From Haloactinomyces albus (lineage in GTDB: Bacteria > Actinomycetota > Actinomycetes > Mycobacteriales > Pseudonocardiaceae), in assembly GCF_031458135.1 (NCBI RefSeq), contig NZ_JAVDXW010000002.1, positions 186,001 through 250,000 on the forward strand: DNA of 64,000 bases, in the 5' to 3' direction. The notes beneath the pieces are model-generated. The model ran no database searches, was not told where the DNA came from, and was given only the letters and a program-made list of their open reading frames with translations. Below are positions 9,163-18,029 of the stretch, piece after piece. Position 1 is the first letter of the stretch; every line of letters starts with the position of its first letter. The translations under genes and the position numbers were made by a program.

Positions 9163-10520
9163 TGGCGACCCAGCAACGCAGCTTCTCCAGGATCACCGAT
9201 GCGGTCGCGGCATGGTCGAACATCCGCCAGCTCATCCGAGGCGGCGACGAGGGCAATCTCGTCCCCGTGGTGATCCCGAAGGACAATCGAGGCATCGGGT
9301 GGCTCGTGCTGCTGCTGGCAGCCCTCTACCTCGCCGGGACGGCCGCATTCGGTGGTGGGGTCGTGGCCACAGTCGCCTGGGCGGGCGCCGCGCTGGCGCT
9401 GGTGCTCGCCGTGATAACGCTGTGGCGTGGTTCGATCGTGGAGATCGAACAGGGCACGACCGGCGTCCGAAGCCGTTACGGCGCGTTCAGTGGCACCTTG
9501 TCACCCGGCAGGCACTACCTGTGGTGGCCGTGGGACAAGGTGGAGTTCGTCGTCGACACCACCACGGAGATCCCGTACAACGCGCCGGTTGCGGCCTGCC
9601 CCACCTCGGAGGACGTGCCGCTGAAGGCGATCGAGTTCTTCCTGAAGTTCCGCATCGACAACCCGGTCGACTTCGTGCGCACGATCGGCGCGGGCAACTT
9701 CGACGTGGTGCTGTTCAGCGCGGTGCAGGACGCGATTCGCCAGCGCGGCAGGCGAGTGCACACCGAACAGGCCTACGACCTGCGGGGCAGTGATGTCGAG
9801 GACATGCAGGCGACGCTGAACCGACAGCTCAACAAGTACGGTGTGCAGATCCTCGGCGCGAACATCCCGGACGTGCAATTGCCGGATCAGTACCAGCAGC
9901 ACCTCGCCACCCGCGAGCGTGTCGCCAAGGAACTCAGTGCTTACGAGCGCGAGTGGGAACTGACACGGAAGCGACGTATCGACAATCTCCTGATGGAGAT
10001 CGAGCGCGCCAAGAAGACCCGCGACGCCAAGCTGGTCGAGGTGAACGCGGCCCGGAACAGGGCGCGCCAGGATGTCGCCAGGATGCTGGAGGAGCAGGAA
10101 ACCGAGGCGCAGCGGGCGCAGTGGGAGATCGAGACTCGCGGCAGGGCGACGCTGACCGAAGCGCAGAACGAGGCGAAGTCCCGTCAGCGACTCGGCCAAG
10201 CCTACCGCGACAACCGCGCCGTGCTGCACTATGAGCTGGCCCGGCGCAGGCTGGAAGTGGGCGAAAAGCTCGCCGGGCACGCGCCGCGTCCGGTCGTCGT
10301 GCACGGCGGTGGGGGAGAGACGTCGCCACTGTCCACGCTGATGCTGTCCCAGTTGCTGCCGAAGATGAGCTCGCAAGCATTCGCCACGGGCAACGGCGCG
10401 GGTTCGGCGACGGCATCCGAGGAAGGCCACAGTGCCTCCATGGGTGAGGCCATGCACGCGATCGGGCAGACCGGCGAGCTTGCACAGTCGCTGCTCGACC
10501 GTGACGGCTCGGGGAACTAG
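9162..10520 (+). CDS. SPFH/band 7 domain membrane protein B
   Basis: A 452-aa partner of the preceding SPFH protein, with an ATG overlapping the upstream stop (TGATG). It has two hydrophobic segments near residues 45-63 and 66-88, then an SPFH domain (IVEIEQGTTGVRSRYGAFSG, LSPGRHYLWWPWDKVEF), a Lys/Arg/Glu-rich coiled coil (about 250-370) and a flexible C-terminus. Both proteins share PVVIPK just before the membrane part and a (V/D)TT.E.PYNAP motif within the domain, so they are paralogues. The pair recalls the two-subunit HflK/HflC arrangement, but no FtsH or NfeD gene is adjacent. A hairpin directly after the stop ends the operon. Confidence 0.8.
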   Translation: MATQQRSFSRITDAVAAWSNIRQLIRGGDEGNLVPVVIPKDNRGIGWLVLLLAALYLAGTAAFGGGVVATVAWAGAALALVLAVITLWRGSIVEIEQGTTGVRSRYGAFSGTLSPGRHYLWWPWDKVEFVVDTTTEIPYNAPVAACPTSEDVPLKAIEFFLKFRIDNPVDFVRTIGAGNFDVVLFSAVQDAIRQRGRRVHTEQAYDLRGSDVEDMQATLNRQLNKYGVQILGANIPDVQLPDQYQQHLATRERVAKELSAYEREWELTRKRRIDNLLMEIERAKKTRDAKLVEVNAARNRARQDVARMLEEQETEAQRAQWEIETRGRATLTEAQNEAKSRQRLGQAYRDNRAVLHYELARRRLEVGEKLAGHAPRPVVVHGGGGETSPLSTLMLSQLLPKMSSQAFATGNGAGSATASEEGHSASMGEAMHAIGQTGELAQSLLDRDGSGN

Positions 10521-10544
10521 ACACAACGCCTCAGGGCGTTGTGT
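10521..10544 (+). terminator. hairpin terminator of the SPFH operon
   Basis: ACACAACGCC-TCAG-GGCGTTGTGT is a perfect 10-bp stem with a 4-nt loop starting one base after the TAG stop. There is no U-tract, which is usual for actinobacterial hairpin terminators. Confidence 0.75.
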
Positions 10545-10581
10545 CCGGCGACCTCAGTAGAACGCGAAGTGGGGAAGACCG

Positions 10582-10626
10582 CCACGGATTCGGTGCCGAC
10601 CACAGCAATCCGCACCGAATCCGTGG
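10582..10626. repeat. perfect 15-bp inverted repeat with 15-nt spacer
   Basis: CCACGGATTCGGTGC at 10582-10596 is exactly inverted at 10612-10626. It lies between the SPFH terminator and an integrase remnant. It could be a second, bidirectional terminator or part of an old recombination site. Confidence 0.6.
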
Positions 10627-10644
10627 AAGTCCTCGCAATGCGCC

Positions 10645-11291
10645 ACCACGCCGGTGTTCGTGCTGGACGAGGAGACCTCGGTCGAACGGCTCGGTCGGTG
10701 GTTCGCCGACCGCTGGGGTAAGTCTGCGGCGGCGACGGCCAATGCTCGGCTGGACGCGCTGCGCTCGGCCGCCGCATGGTGGCGGATGCTGTACGAGACC
10801 GCGGCCCGCGCCGAGGAGGTCCTCGCGTTGGACGTCGACGAGCTGGACCTGCGTAACCGTCGCGCGAGGGTGCCGCCGTAAAGGCGGTGCGGCCGATGTC
10901 ATCGTGTGGCGCACCGCCACCGCTCGGCTGCTTCCGCGCCTGCTGGACGGCCGGAAGTCAGAACCGGTGTTTCTCACCGACCGGCGTGCCCGTGTCGAGC
11001 TACCGCCGGTGGATGTGGACCCGGGATCCAGGCGAGCGCGGTTGTCGTATCGGCGCGCGACCGAAACCTTCGAGCAGGCCACCACGAACCTGACCGGTGG
11101 TCCCCACACGCTGCACCAGCTGCGGCACTCCACGCTGACCCATGCCGCCGAGGACAGGACCAACACCTCCACCCTGCTGGCTTTCTCCGGGCACAACATC
11201 GGTGGCCTCACTGGCCCGATGCTCGAAGGTCTCCCCGGAAGTGCTGACCCGTTGGCAGCATGCCCGCGACCCTGCCGCTCGTCGCCGGTGA
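10645..11291 (+). pseudogene. tyrosine recombinase/integrase remnant, frameshifted
   Basis: Three reading frames must be joined. The first ends in RMLYETAARAEEVLALDVDE, carrying the catalytic Arg region of a tyrosine recombinase. A shift near 10880 leads to VIVWRTATARLLPRLLDG and then LHQLRHSTLTHAAED, the H-x-x-R box, and LLAFSGHN. Another frame then gives EVLTRWQHARDPAARRR with TGA at 11289-11291, a common tail of actinobacterial integrases. The N-terminal core-binding domain is missing and the nucleophile Tyr region is disrupted. It marks an old integration event. Confidence 0.7.
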
Positions 11292-11900
11292 CATGCGGGG
11301 GGGCTCCTGTAGTGGGTCAGTCTCCGTTGGGTTCGGGGCTGGTGCGCTGGGCCGGTGGGTGTGCGGGTGGCACGGTATCCAGCACCGTGGTGACCAAAGC
11401 AGTGGCATCAGCCGGGGCGCCTCTCGAATTCCCGTGGCGAATCGGCAACGTGATCACCGAAGCCGACGTGGGGTCTGAAACCGGCAGGCTCTTGTGATCA
11501 ACTGGCCTGTATTCCCGTTCCGGCTTGGTGGCTGTTACTGGTTGTGGTTGCCGGGGCGTAGCGATTCCAGGTGCCCCCGAGGATCAAAGGAACGACGAGC
11601 TGGCGCAGGAGCGCGCTGATGGTTTCCGGACGCAGCGGCTGACCTGCTCGCCGACCGGGGAACAACCACGGCGAGTTCGGGTTGGGCGTAGAGCAATGGT
11701 CCGGGCGCGGATAGGTGAGCCGATGGCGAATCCGGTCTCGGGCTGAGCACGGGCGCTGCGCCAGCGCAGGTAATCACCACCTCGGGAACGCCTCGGTCGA
11801 CGTCGTCCCCGTTGGGCACAGGACCACACCCCTTCCTCAAGACACCGCGGTCGCGGATCGCTTCCGTGGCATCTGCCCCGCCCGATGACAGGGGTCACGG
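11292..11900. other. about 600 bp without a recognisable gene
   Basis: Frames on both strands are short, Arg/Pro-rich and unlike known families. I see no hairpin or RNA gene worth naming. It looks like decayed sequence between the integrase remnant and the DUF3224 gene. Confidence 0.4.
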
Positions 11901-11914
11901 CTAGCTTCATCGGT

Positions 11915-12310
11915 ATGACTGATCAACAGGCGGGCCGCACGATCGAAGCTCCTTTCGAGATCACAGAGTGGGACGAGATCGTCTACGAGGAACCCGGCGA
12001 GGGACCCAAGCTGACCCGGATCACGATCCGAAAGCGCTACCAAGGCGCGATCGAGGGCTCGGGAGTCGTCGAAGTACTCACAGCCCAAGGAACCGCGGGC
12101 GCCGGTTACGTGGCCTCCGAGCGGATCGAAGGCACGCTCGACGGTCGCGAGGGCACCTTCGTCATCCAACACGGCGGTCTGGCCGAGGGAACCAACCAGA
12201 GCAGCTACGGAAACATTGTCCCGGCTTCCGGCACCGGAAGGCTCACGGGCATCTCGGGCCACGCAAAGGAGGTTCAGCAGGAAGTCCTCACACTCGTCTA
12301 CACGCTATGA
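11915..12310 (+). CDS. DUF3224 domain-containing protein
   Basis: A 131-aa protein with the DUF3224 pattern throughout: FEITEWDEIVYEEPGEG near the start, KRYQGAIEGSGVVEVLTAQG, GTLDGREGTFVIQHGG and GTGRLTGISG. These are small beta-barrel proteins of unknown function. I start at the ATG at 11915 rather than an upstream ATG at 11885. A TANNNT box (TAGCTT, 11902-11907) sits 7 nt before it and there is no ribosome-binding site, the layout of an actinobacterial leaderless transcript. It is an isolated intact gene between decayed segments. Confidence 0.85.
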   Translation: MTDQQAGRTIEAPFEITEWDEIVYEEPGEGPKLTRITIRKRYQGAIEGSGVVEVLTAQGTAGAGYVASERIEGTLDGREGTFVIQHGGLAEGTNQSSYGNIVPASGTGRLTGISGHAKEVQQEVLTLVYTL

Positions 12311-12670
12311 GAGCCACCGTGCGGCCGGACTCCAGTCTCCGTGGTGACGACCTCGCTTCACCGGGGAGCAGCCACTGCTGGCATGGGTGCAATTGGGTAA
12401 GTAATGCGCGTCGATGTTACTTGGCGTGGTGACCCGGAATCGGCCAGGACTTCGGCGAGCTCCAGGTGCCAGCGGTGCAACTGGTCGACGGCATCGAACA
12501 CGCCGTCGATCCCGGGCAGACCGCCATGTTCGACGGCGACACCCCGCAAACCTGCCGCGGTGCGGGCGCCGAAACCTGCCCCTGACCATGACCGTCCACC
12601 TACCGCCCGGTCCCGCCGCTGCCCCTGAGACCTGCCCAGCGCGCAGGTTACGCAGGTCTCGGGGGCGGAA
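12311..12670. other. intergenic stretch with an unrecognised protein-like fragment
   Basis: Between about 12400 and 12550 the minus strand reads EHGGLPGIDGVFDAVDQLHR and then WHLELAEVLADSG, which looks like real protein composition rather than random GC-rich frame. It has no start or end of its own. I cannot place the family; I take it as a fragment of a lost gene. Confidence 0.3.
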
Positions 12671-12673
12671 TCG

Positions 12674-13230
12674 CTATTCCGGCCAGGCGGAGTTTTTGAT
12701 GACTTCGACGAAGTCGCCGCGGACGAATCCGGGGACGCAGTGGGCGAGCACGTCGGCCTTGACGTTGCCGAACGTCGTCTCGGGGCGGTCCTTGATGCCC
12801 TCGGTGAACGCGGCCAGGAGCCGGTTTTTGAAGTCCGGGGCGGGGATGCGCGGCGACCACGGCTGCGCGCTGCTCATCGGAGACCGCGTCGTAGCCGATG
12901 CCCAGCACGTCCAGTTCCACTCCCCGGGTGACCAGAGCGATCTCGGAGGTCATGTGCAGCGGGATCTCCGGTGTGGTGTGTAGCGCGATCGCCGTCCAGA
13001 CCCGGTCGGCCTGCTCGCCGGTGACGCCGTGGGCGTGCAGGAACCGCCGCGCCTCGTCGGCACCGTCGATCTCGAAGCGCTGATCGGTGCGGCGGAACCG
13101 CTCGGTCAGCCCCAGATCGTGGAACATCGCCCCCACATGCAGCAGCTCCGGATCGAACCGCAGGCCCTGCTCGTGCCCGCGCAGCGATCCCCAGAAAAAC
13201 ACTCGCCGGGAATGATCGAACAGCAGCGGC
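12674..13230 (-). pseudogene. HD-domain protein, truncated and frameshifted
   Basis: The minus strand encodes LLFDHSRRVFFWGSLRGHEQ, then LLHVGAMFHDLGLTERF with the HD metal pair and ALHTTPEIPLHMTSEIALV. After AAVVAAHPRP a single-base shift near 12840 moves the frame to DFKNRLLAAFTEGIKD, ending GDFVEVIKNSAWPE at TAG 12674-12676. Upstream of the LLFDHSRR segment a stop blocks the frame, so the first 20-40 residues are missing as well. Intact relatives are about 200-aa HD hydrolases related to cyanamide hydratase. Function is lost or badly impaired. Confidence 0.65.
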
Positions 13231-13293
13231 GCAGTACGACGCCGCTGACGGAGGGCCGCTCCTCTGGTCGGGACTCCATCTCATAGCGGGACC

Positions 13294-13425
13294 GTGTACC
13301 GCACCCTGGAGGGCCTTCTGCCCCTGATCGACCTACTTCCCGGCAGCGCGGACGGGATCGACTACATCGCCGAGATCGCGGACGAGTACCTCACCGGGGA
13401 GAAAGGCGTAACAATCCCCGCCTGA
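13294..13425 (+). CDS. possible 43-aa hypothetical protein
   Basis: GTG to TGA gives a short acidic product, beginning VYRTLEGLLPLIDLLPGSAD and containing GIDYIAEIADEYL. Composition and wobble bias look protein-like, but there is no clear ribosome-binding site. It may be the tail of a decayed gene: the opening VYRTL matches the end of a resolvase-type HTH such as the one at about 20070. No function can be offered. Confidence 0.25.
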   Translation: MYRTLEGLLPLIDLLPGSADGIDYIAEIADEYLTGEKGVTIPA

Positions 13426-13558
13426 CAACCGGGTTCGGCGGGCACTCGCGCGAGTGACCGCCGAACCGGAACGTGAGTCGACGCCTTGCCGGGTCACGCG
13501 GCGCCCCGAATAATCGCTCCCGGCCGGGCACACCGGACCCAGCCCGGGCCTCATCGGA

Positions 13559-14047
13559 TCAGGCCCGCCTGTGTTCCGTTCCGTCGGAGACACCGCGACG
13601 GCCCCGACGGAGCCACTCGCCGGTGCTTGCGGCGAGGGTGCACATGAGTGTGAAGCTCGGACCGAGCAGACCGACGCACACGAAGGGGAGCCCCATCTTC
13701 AGAAACCCCTCGGTGGAACCGTCCTCCGTGCCCACGAGCAGCACCAGAAGGGACACGATCAGAACGACGAGCGCCACGATCCCCCCGACCGCGCCCGTGA
13801 CCACCATCCACCGTCCGGCAGGTCGGCGCAGCAGCAACATGACAGCCCCCACCCCCAGCGTTGCCACGATCAGGACGTTGCCCACGCCCGCGAGCAGTTC
13901 GAACAGCTCGACCCCGTAGCTCCACTCCTCGAACGCTGCGACCGCCCAGGACCCGTGCGCCAGCAGCCCCGGAGCCACGAGCAGCGCCGCGAGGACGGCG
14001 AGGAAGGCCCCGTGGCTCCCGGAATCCGAGCTTGGTGCCTCGGACAC
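13559..14047 (-). CDS. four-helix integral membrane protein, unknown function
   Basis: A 162-aa protein starting at the GTG at 14047, where GAGGGGA lies just upstream; longer frames exist but have Arg-rich, non-coding-looking N-termini. Four hydrophobic helices are visible: around AFLAVLAALLVAPGLLAHG, LLAGVGNVLIVATLGVGAV, VVTGAVGGIVALVVLIVSLL and VCVGLLGPSFTLMCTLAA. The C-terminus is short and basic. I do not recognise the family, and no neighbour is clearly linked to it. Confidence 0.6.
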   Translation of the reverse strand: MSEAPSSDSGSHGAFLAVLAALLVAPGLLAHGSWAVAAFEEWSYGVELFELLAGVGNVLIVATLGVGAVMLLLRRPAGRWMVVTGAVGGIVALVVLIVSLLVLLVGTEDGSTEGFLKMGLPFVCVGLLGPSFTLMCTLAASTGEWLRRGRRGVSDGTEHRRA

Positions 14048-14375
14048 ACTTCCCCTCGATCGACGACTGCCACGCCGCCGGGAAAACCCGGCAACGAAAC
14101 GAGCCACGACCGTACCCGCCCCGGTTGCCCCGGAACGACACTCCATCCGGCTCGCGACGACGGCACTCACCCGGCAACACCTCGACCCGGGCATACACCT
14201 CGACGACAGCGTCCCGGCGGATGGTGGCAATGCGCTCCATCAACGAGATCACACCGGGCCGTTCAACTTCTCACGATTTTTCTCCAGAGCCCGGCTCTGT
14301 GGGGGCACCGGTGAGGTCGTTGCGGTCGGGATCGGTGTCTGCCGTGGTCAGCGCCAGGTCGCGGTGGACGGGCCG

Positions 14376-16580
14376 TTATTGCTGTTGCTGCTGCGGGAGG
14401 GGTGTTTGCTTGTTCAGCAGGGCGTGGAGGTCGCCGTTGGGCAGGGGATGGGAGAACAGGAACCCTTGGTAGGCGTCGATGCCGAGGGCGATGAGCAGGT
14501 GGAACTGGACGGTGGTTTCCACGCCTTCGGCCACGCAGCGGCGCCTGATGGCGTGGGCCATGTCCACGGCCGAGCGCACGATGGCGCGGTCGAACTCGTC
14601 GTTTTCGATGCCGGCGATGAATTGGCGGTCGAGTTTGATGCTGCCGACGGGGAGGTCCTTGAGGCGGGCCAGGGAGGAGTAGCCGGTGCCGAAGTCGTCC
14701 ACGGCGAAGGTCACGCCTTGGTCGATCAGGGTCTGCATGGCTTGTCGGGTGGCGTCGGAGGGCTCGAGCAGGGAGGTTTCGGTGATCTCCAGGACCAACC
14801 GGTGCGGCTCGACGCCGGAGCGGGTGAGGGTGTTGCCGAGGGTGGTGAGGAAGTCGGCGTCGCCGGCGGTGCGGTTGTTGAGGTTGACCCACACTTGCAC
14901 CGGTCCCGGCGGTGTCTCGGGCCAGTCGGCCGCCTGCGCCAGGGCGGTGCGCAAGATCCACTGGTCGAGGTCCTGGATCAGGCCGGCTTGTTCGGCGGTG
15001 GGCAGGATGACCGCCGGGGACAGCATTCCCCGCTCCGGATGCTGCCAGCGCACCAGGGCCTCGACGGCGATGGGTGACCGATTGCCGTCCACGACCGGCT
15101 GGTAGTACAGCTCAAGGGCGTCGGTGTGCAGCGCCTGAGCCAGGTGTCCTTCCAACTGCACCTGCTCGCTGACGTGGGTGAGCATGGCCTCCTCGGCCAG
15201 CTGCACCTGGCCAGGGCCTTGGCGTTTGGCGGCAAACATCGCCGCATCGGCATACCGCAGCAGATCCTCACCGCTGGCAGGCTCCGCCGGCAGCATCGCC
15301 GCGCCCACGGAGGCCGAGATGCGGATGAAGTGCCCGCGCAGGGGCACGGTCATGCGCAGAATCCCGGCCACGCGTCCGGCCAGTGCCTGCAGCCCTCCAG
15401 CTTGCTCGAGCTCGGTGCAGATGATCAGGAACTCGTCGCCGGACAGGCGCGCGACGGTGCAGCCCGGCAGCTCGGCGTGGCGCAGGCGCTGGGCCACCTG
15501 CGCGATCAGTTCGTCACCGGCGGCGTGGCCCAGCGAGTCGTTGACGCGTTTGAAGTTGTCGATGTCGCACAGCAGCACCGCCGTGTCTCCGGTGGCCTGC
15601 TGCAGCGATTCCTCAATGCCGCGTCGGTTGGCCAGCCCGGTCAGCGCATCGTGGGTGGCCTGCTGCTGCAGCAGCTCGGCCTGGTGCAGGTAAGTGGTGA
15701 TGTCCTGAAAGATCACCAGCCAGAACTGGCTGCCCTCCTGGGACGAGGGGGCGTAGCGCACCTCGCAAATCACCGGCCGGCCGTCGCTGCGCATCAACGT
15801 GCGCTGGCGAGCCCCCGAGGGGCCGGTGCCGTGTTCGCGGCCGGTTTCGGTGCTGATCCCCTCGCTGCGCTCACGCGGGTGCAGCAACTCGGTGCCCGAC
15901 ATGCCCGACAGCTGTGAGCGCGAATACCCCGTCAGCCGGCGCAGCGCCTCGTTGGCCTCCCGGATCCGGTCGTGCTCATCGAACAGTCCCACCCCCACCG
16001 GAGCGAGGTTGAGCAGGTCGGAAAACCGCTGCTGGCCCGTTTCGATCGCTTCGTGCAACTGGGCGCTGCTGCGGGCACTGGAAAGCGCCACCGCGGCGTG
16101 GGCGCCCAGGATCCAGCCCACCTGTTCGGAGTGCTCGTTGAACGCGTTGGGCTGCGAGGAATAGAGATTCAGTGCGCCGAGGTTGTCCTGCTCGGTGAAC
16201 AGCAGAAACCCCATCATGCTGCCGACCCCGAGCTCGCGGGCCCGCGGCCCGTAGCGCGGCCAGCGGTCCTGGGATTCGGTCAGGTCGGGGATGCGATAGA
16301 TCTGCTCTTTCCCAACGGCCACATCGAAGCACGGCCCCTCACCCAACTCACCTTGGATGTGGTCCGACTTGCGGACGCGGTCGCTGCTCGCTGCCAGGGT
16401 CTGCACCTGCTGTCCGGCTCGCAGCACCAGCACCCCGGCATCGTCGCACCCATCGACGATGCCCACCGCGTGCTGCACGATCCGATCCAGAGTCCGCTGC
16501 ACCGAATCCTGCTCGAGCAGGTCGCGGGCCATATCGGCCAGCGCCTGCGCCAATTCCTCCGGCTGCCTGCTCCCTGCCAT
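14376..16580 (-). CDS. GAF-PAS-GGDEF-EAL cyclic-di-GMP signalling protein
   Basis: A protein of about 734 aa with four domains in order. A GAF-like sensor comes first (ending near LGALNLYSSQPNAFNEHSEQ), then PAS (LLNLAPVGVGLFDEHDRI), then a diguanylate cyclase domain with LSGDEF and HDALTGLANRR. Last is an EAL phosphodiesterase domain with EALVRWQHPERG, EITETSLL, DDFGTGYSSLARL, KLDRQF and EGVETTVQ, so the metal ligands and catalytic Glu/Lys are kept. No RxxD inhibitory site precedes the GGDEF motif. It could make, degrade or sense cyclic-di-GMP in response to a GAF/PAS signal. The C-terminus ends in five Gln. Start choice (ATG 16580 or a GTG just upstream) is uncertain. Confidence 0.9.
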   Translation of the reverse strand: MAGSRQPEELAQALADMARDLLEQDSVQRTLDRIVQHAVGIVDGCDDAGVLVLRAGQQVQTLAASSDRVRKSDHIQGELGEGPCFDVAVGKEQIYRIPDLTESQDRWPRYGPRARELGVGSMMGFLLFTEQDNLGALNLYSSQPNAFNEHSEQVGWILGAHAAVALSSARSSAQLHEAIETGQQRFSDLLNLAPVGVGLFDEHDRIREANEALRRLTGYSRSQLSGMSGTELLHPRERSEGISTETGREHGTGPSGARQRTLMRSDGRPVICEVRYAPSSQEGSQFWLVIFQDITTYLHQAELLQQQATHDALTGLANRRGIEESLQQATGDTAVLLCDIDNFKRVNDSLGHAAGDELIAQVAQRLRHAELPGCTVARLSGDEFLIICTELEQAGGLQALAGRVAGILRMTVPLRGHFIRISASVGAAMLPAEPASGEDLLRYADAAMFAAKRQGPGQVQLAEEAMLTHVSEQVQLEGHLAQALHTDALELYYQPVVDGNRSPIAVEALVRWQHPERGMLSPAVILPTAEQAGLIQDLDQWILRTALAQAADWPETPPGPVQVWVNLNNRTAGDADFLTTLGNTLTRSGVEPHRLVLEITETSLLEPSDATRQAMQTLIDQGVTFAVDDFGTGYSSLARLKDLPVGSIKLDRQFIAGIENDEFDRAIVRSAVDMAHAIRRRCVAEGVETTVQFHLLIALGIDAYQGFLFSHPLPNGDLHALLNKQTPLPQQQQQ

Positions 16581-16732
16581 GCTCACCGAATGCCCGTGGC
16601 CGCCCGGCCGACAAACCCTTGGCCGCGTGTGCATCGGGCGGCGTTTTGGCAGTTCACCGGCCTGTCCTCACCCGATAGTGCTGTGACCGCGAAGGTTGGT
16701 CGGGTTTGATCACGTGTCAGTAAGTCACATGC

Positions 16733-16757
16733 TGTCACTGATTCAAAAGTAATGACA
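16733..16757. promoter_or_regulatory. imperfect dyad upstream of the AbrB/PIN operon
   Basis: TGTCA at 16733-16737 is inverted as TGACA at 16753-16757 in an unusually AT-rich leader 55-80 bp before the antitoxin start. Further TGTCA-like copies lie nearby (around 16717 and 16797). This would suit an autoregulatory site for the AbrB-type antitoxin. Confidence 0.35.
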
Positions 16758-16811
16758 CGATGAACAATTTAGAGTCTTCATTGGGTAAATAGTGCGTGTC
16801 ACACTGGAACC

Positions 16812-17099
16812 ATGCCACACGACCATGGGGAACAGCCCGAAGGAACGGTCGGCGTCAATGGCCAAGGCCGAGTGACGCTGCCGAAGACGGTTCGGGAAGC
16901 CGCCGGGATCAAGCCCGGCGACACCCTCTACGTCCACACCGACAAGGACGGACAGCTCGTACTCGAAACCCGCCAAGCTCGCATCCGGCGCATCCGCGAG
17001 CTCGCGAACCCAACGGGAGCCACGGACTCGTTGGTCGACGAACTGATCGCCGACCGGCGTGCCGAGGCCGCCCGCGAGGCCGACGAGGACGCAGCATGA
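16812..17099 (+). CDS. AbrB/SpoVT-type antitoxin
   Basis: A 95-aa protein whose first half is a swapped-hairpin AbrB domain: GTVGVNGQGRVTLPKTVREA, then AGIKPGDTLYVHTDKDGQLV. The second half is a charged helical tail (IRRIRELANPTGATDSLVDE and on) that should bind and neutralise the toxin. The stop overlaps the ATG of the PIN-domain gene (ATGA), the usual arrangement for VapBC-type modules. The AT-rich leader with TGTCA/TGACA repeats suggests autorepression by the toxin-antitoxin complex. Confidence 0.85.
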   Translation: MPHDHGEQPEGTVGVNGQGRVTLPKTVREAAGIKPGDTLYVHTDKDGQLVLETRQARIRRIRELANPTGATDSLVDELIADRRAEAAREADEDAA

Positions 17100-17476
17100 G
17101 CGCCGTCCTCGATGCCTCCGCGTTGATGGCCTGGCTGCGCGACGAGGACGGCGCCGACCAGGTCGATGAACACATCGAGGGCGGCGTCATCGGCGCTGTG
17201 AATCTCAGCGAGGTCGCGCAGAAGATCAGCCAGCACGGCGGCGACGGGAGCCGGGCAGCAGCTGAAGTCCTCGGGATGGGGCTGGTCCTCACCCCGTTCG
17301 CCGGTGAGGACGCGTTGGCCACCGCCGAGCTGTGGCCGCGCACCCACGCGCACGGGCTCTCCCTCGGCGACCGGGCGTGCCTGGCACTGGCCCACCGCCT
17401 CGACCGCCCGGCCCTCACCGCAGACCAAGCATGGAAGACACTGGATCTCGACGTCGAGATCCAGCTGATCCGATGA
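17096..17476 (+). CDS. PIN-domain toxin (VapC-like ribonuclease)
   Basis: A 126-aa PIN protein with the four acidic active-site positions in place: D6 in VLDASALMAWL, E39 in NLSEV, D92 in SLGDRACLALA and D110 in LTADQAW. These ligands bind Mg or Mn for RNA cleavage, typically of tRNA or rRNA. Length fits VapC toxins. It is translationally coupled to the AbrB antitoxin by ATGA. It looks intact, in contrast to the decayed genes around it. Confidence 0.88.
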   Translation: MSAVLDASALMAWLRDEDGADQVDEHIEGGVIGAVNLSEVAQKISQHGGDGSRAAAEVLGMGLVLTPFAGEDALATAELWPRTHAHGLSLGDRACLALAHRLDRPALTADQAWKTLDLDVEIQLIR

Positions 17477-17649
17477 CTACGGGCGCCGCCGCGAAATCCA
17501 CGATCGGCTATGGCGACTGGGCCGACCACGGAGGCAACGAGGCACACCAGTTCTGCGGCGCCCAGGCCGCCGCTGCAGCCCGCACTGCTGGCGAAACTCG
17601 GCGTGACCATCGGCGTGAGCCTCCTGCGCTGGCCGGCCGGCGCGGTTAG
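17473..17649 (+). CDS. possible 58-aa ORF coupled to the toxin
   Basis: An ATG overlaps the toxin stop (ATGA again) and gives a 58-aa frame beginning MTTGAAAKSTIGYGDWADHG. It is Ala/Arg-rich, has no recognised domain and may be chance; the overlap is the only support. Confidence 0.2.
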   Translation: MTTGAAAKSTIGYGDWADHGGNEAHQFCGAQAAAAARTAGETRRDHRREPPALAGRRG

Positions 17650-17727
17650 CGGGCAGTTCGCCCTCTTGGTGGTCGGGCTCGGTGTGTGCCTGCCTGTATG
17701 CGGGCTGCGGTGTCCCAGGGCGGTAGA

Positions 17728-17758
17728 AGTCCCCGCGGCCAGTGCGGTCGCGGGGACT
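17728..17758 (+). terminator. hairpin downstream of the toxin-antitoxin operon
   Basis: AGTCCCCGCG and CGCGGGGACT form a perfect 10-bp stem around an 11-nt loop. It lies about 250 bp past the toxin stop and probably ends its transcript. Confidence 0.55.
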
Positions 17759-18029
17759 GTGATGTTGCTGGTCCTCTTTCGCTGGGGGTCTTCACTCGTG
17801 ATATTGCGCTATGGTGTTGGCTGCGGGTGCGTAGTTCGCAGAGCTCTGGGGGCGGGTTCGATCGGTGTTGGTGCTTTTGTGGTGTTGTGGATCAGGGACC
17901 GGGTCCACCGTCTGGCTTCGGTGCGGGTTCTGCTCCATACCGTGGCCTGTCCGGTGTTCGGGCTGAGCACGGTCCGGCCTGGCCCGGAGTTGACGATGAG
18001 TTCGTCCGGTGTCGGTGTGTTCATGGGGC
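17759..18029. other. no gene recognised
   Basis: This stretch has lower GC than its surroundings and several TTG/GTG-rich runs. A plus-strand frame is open through part of it but has no family resemblance or ribosome-binding site. It separates two converging operons. Confidence 0.4.
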
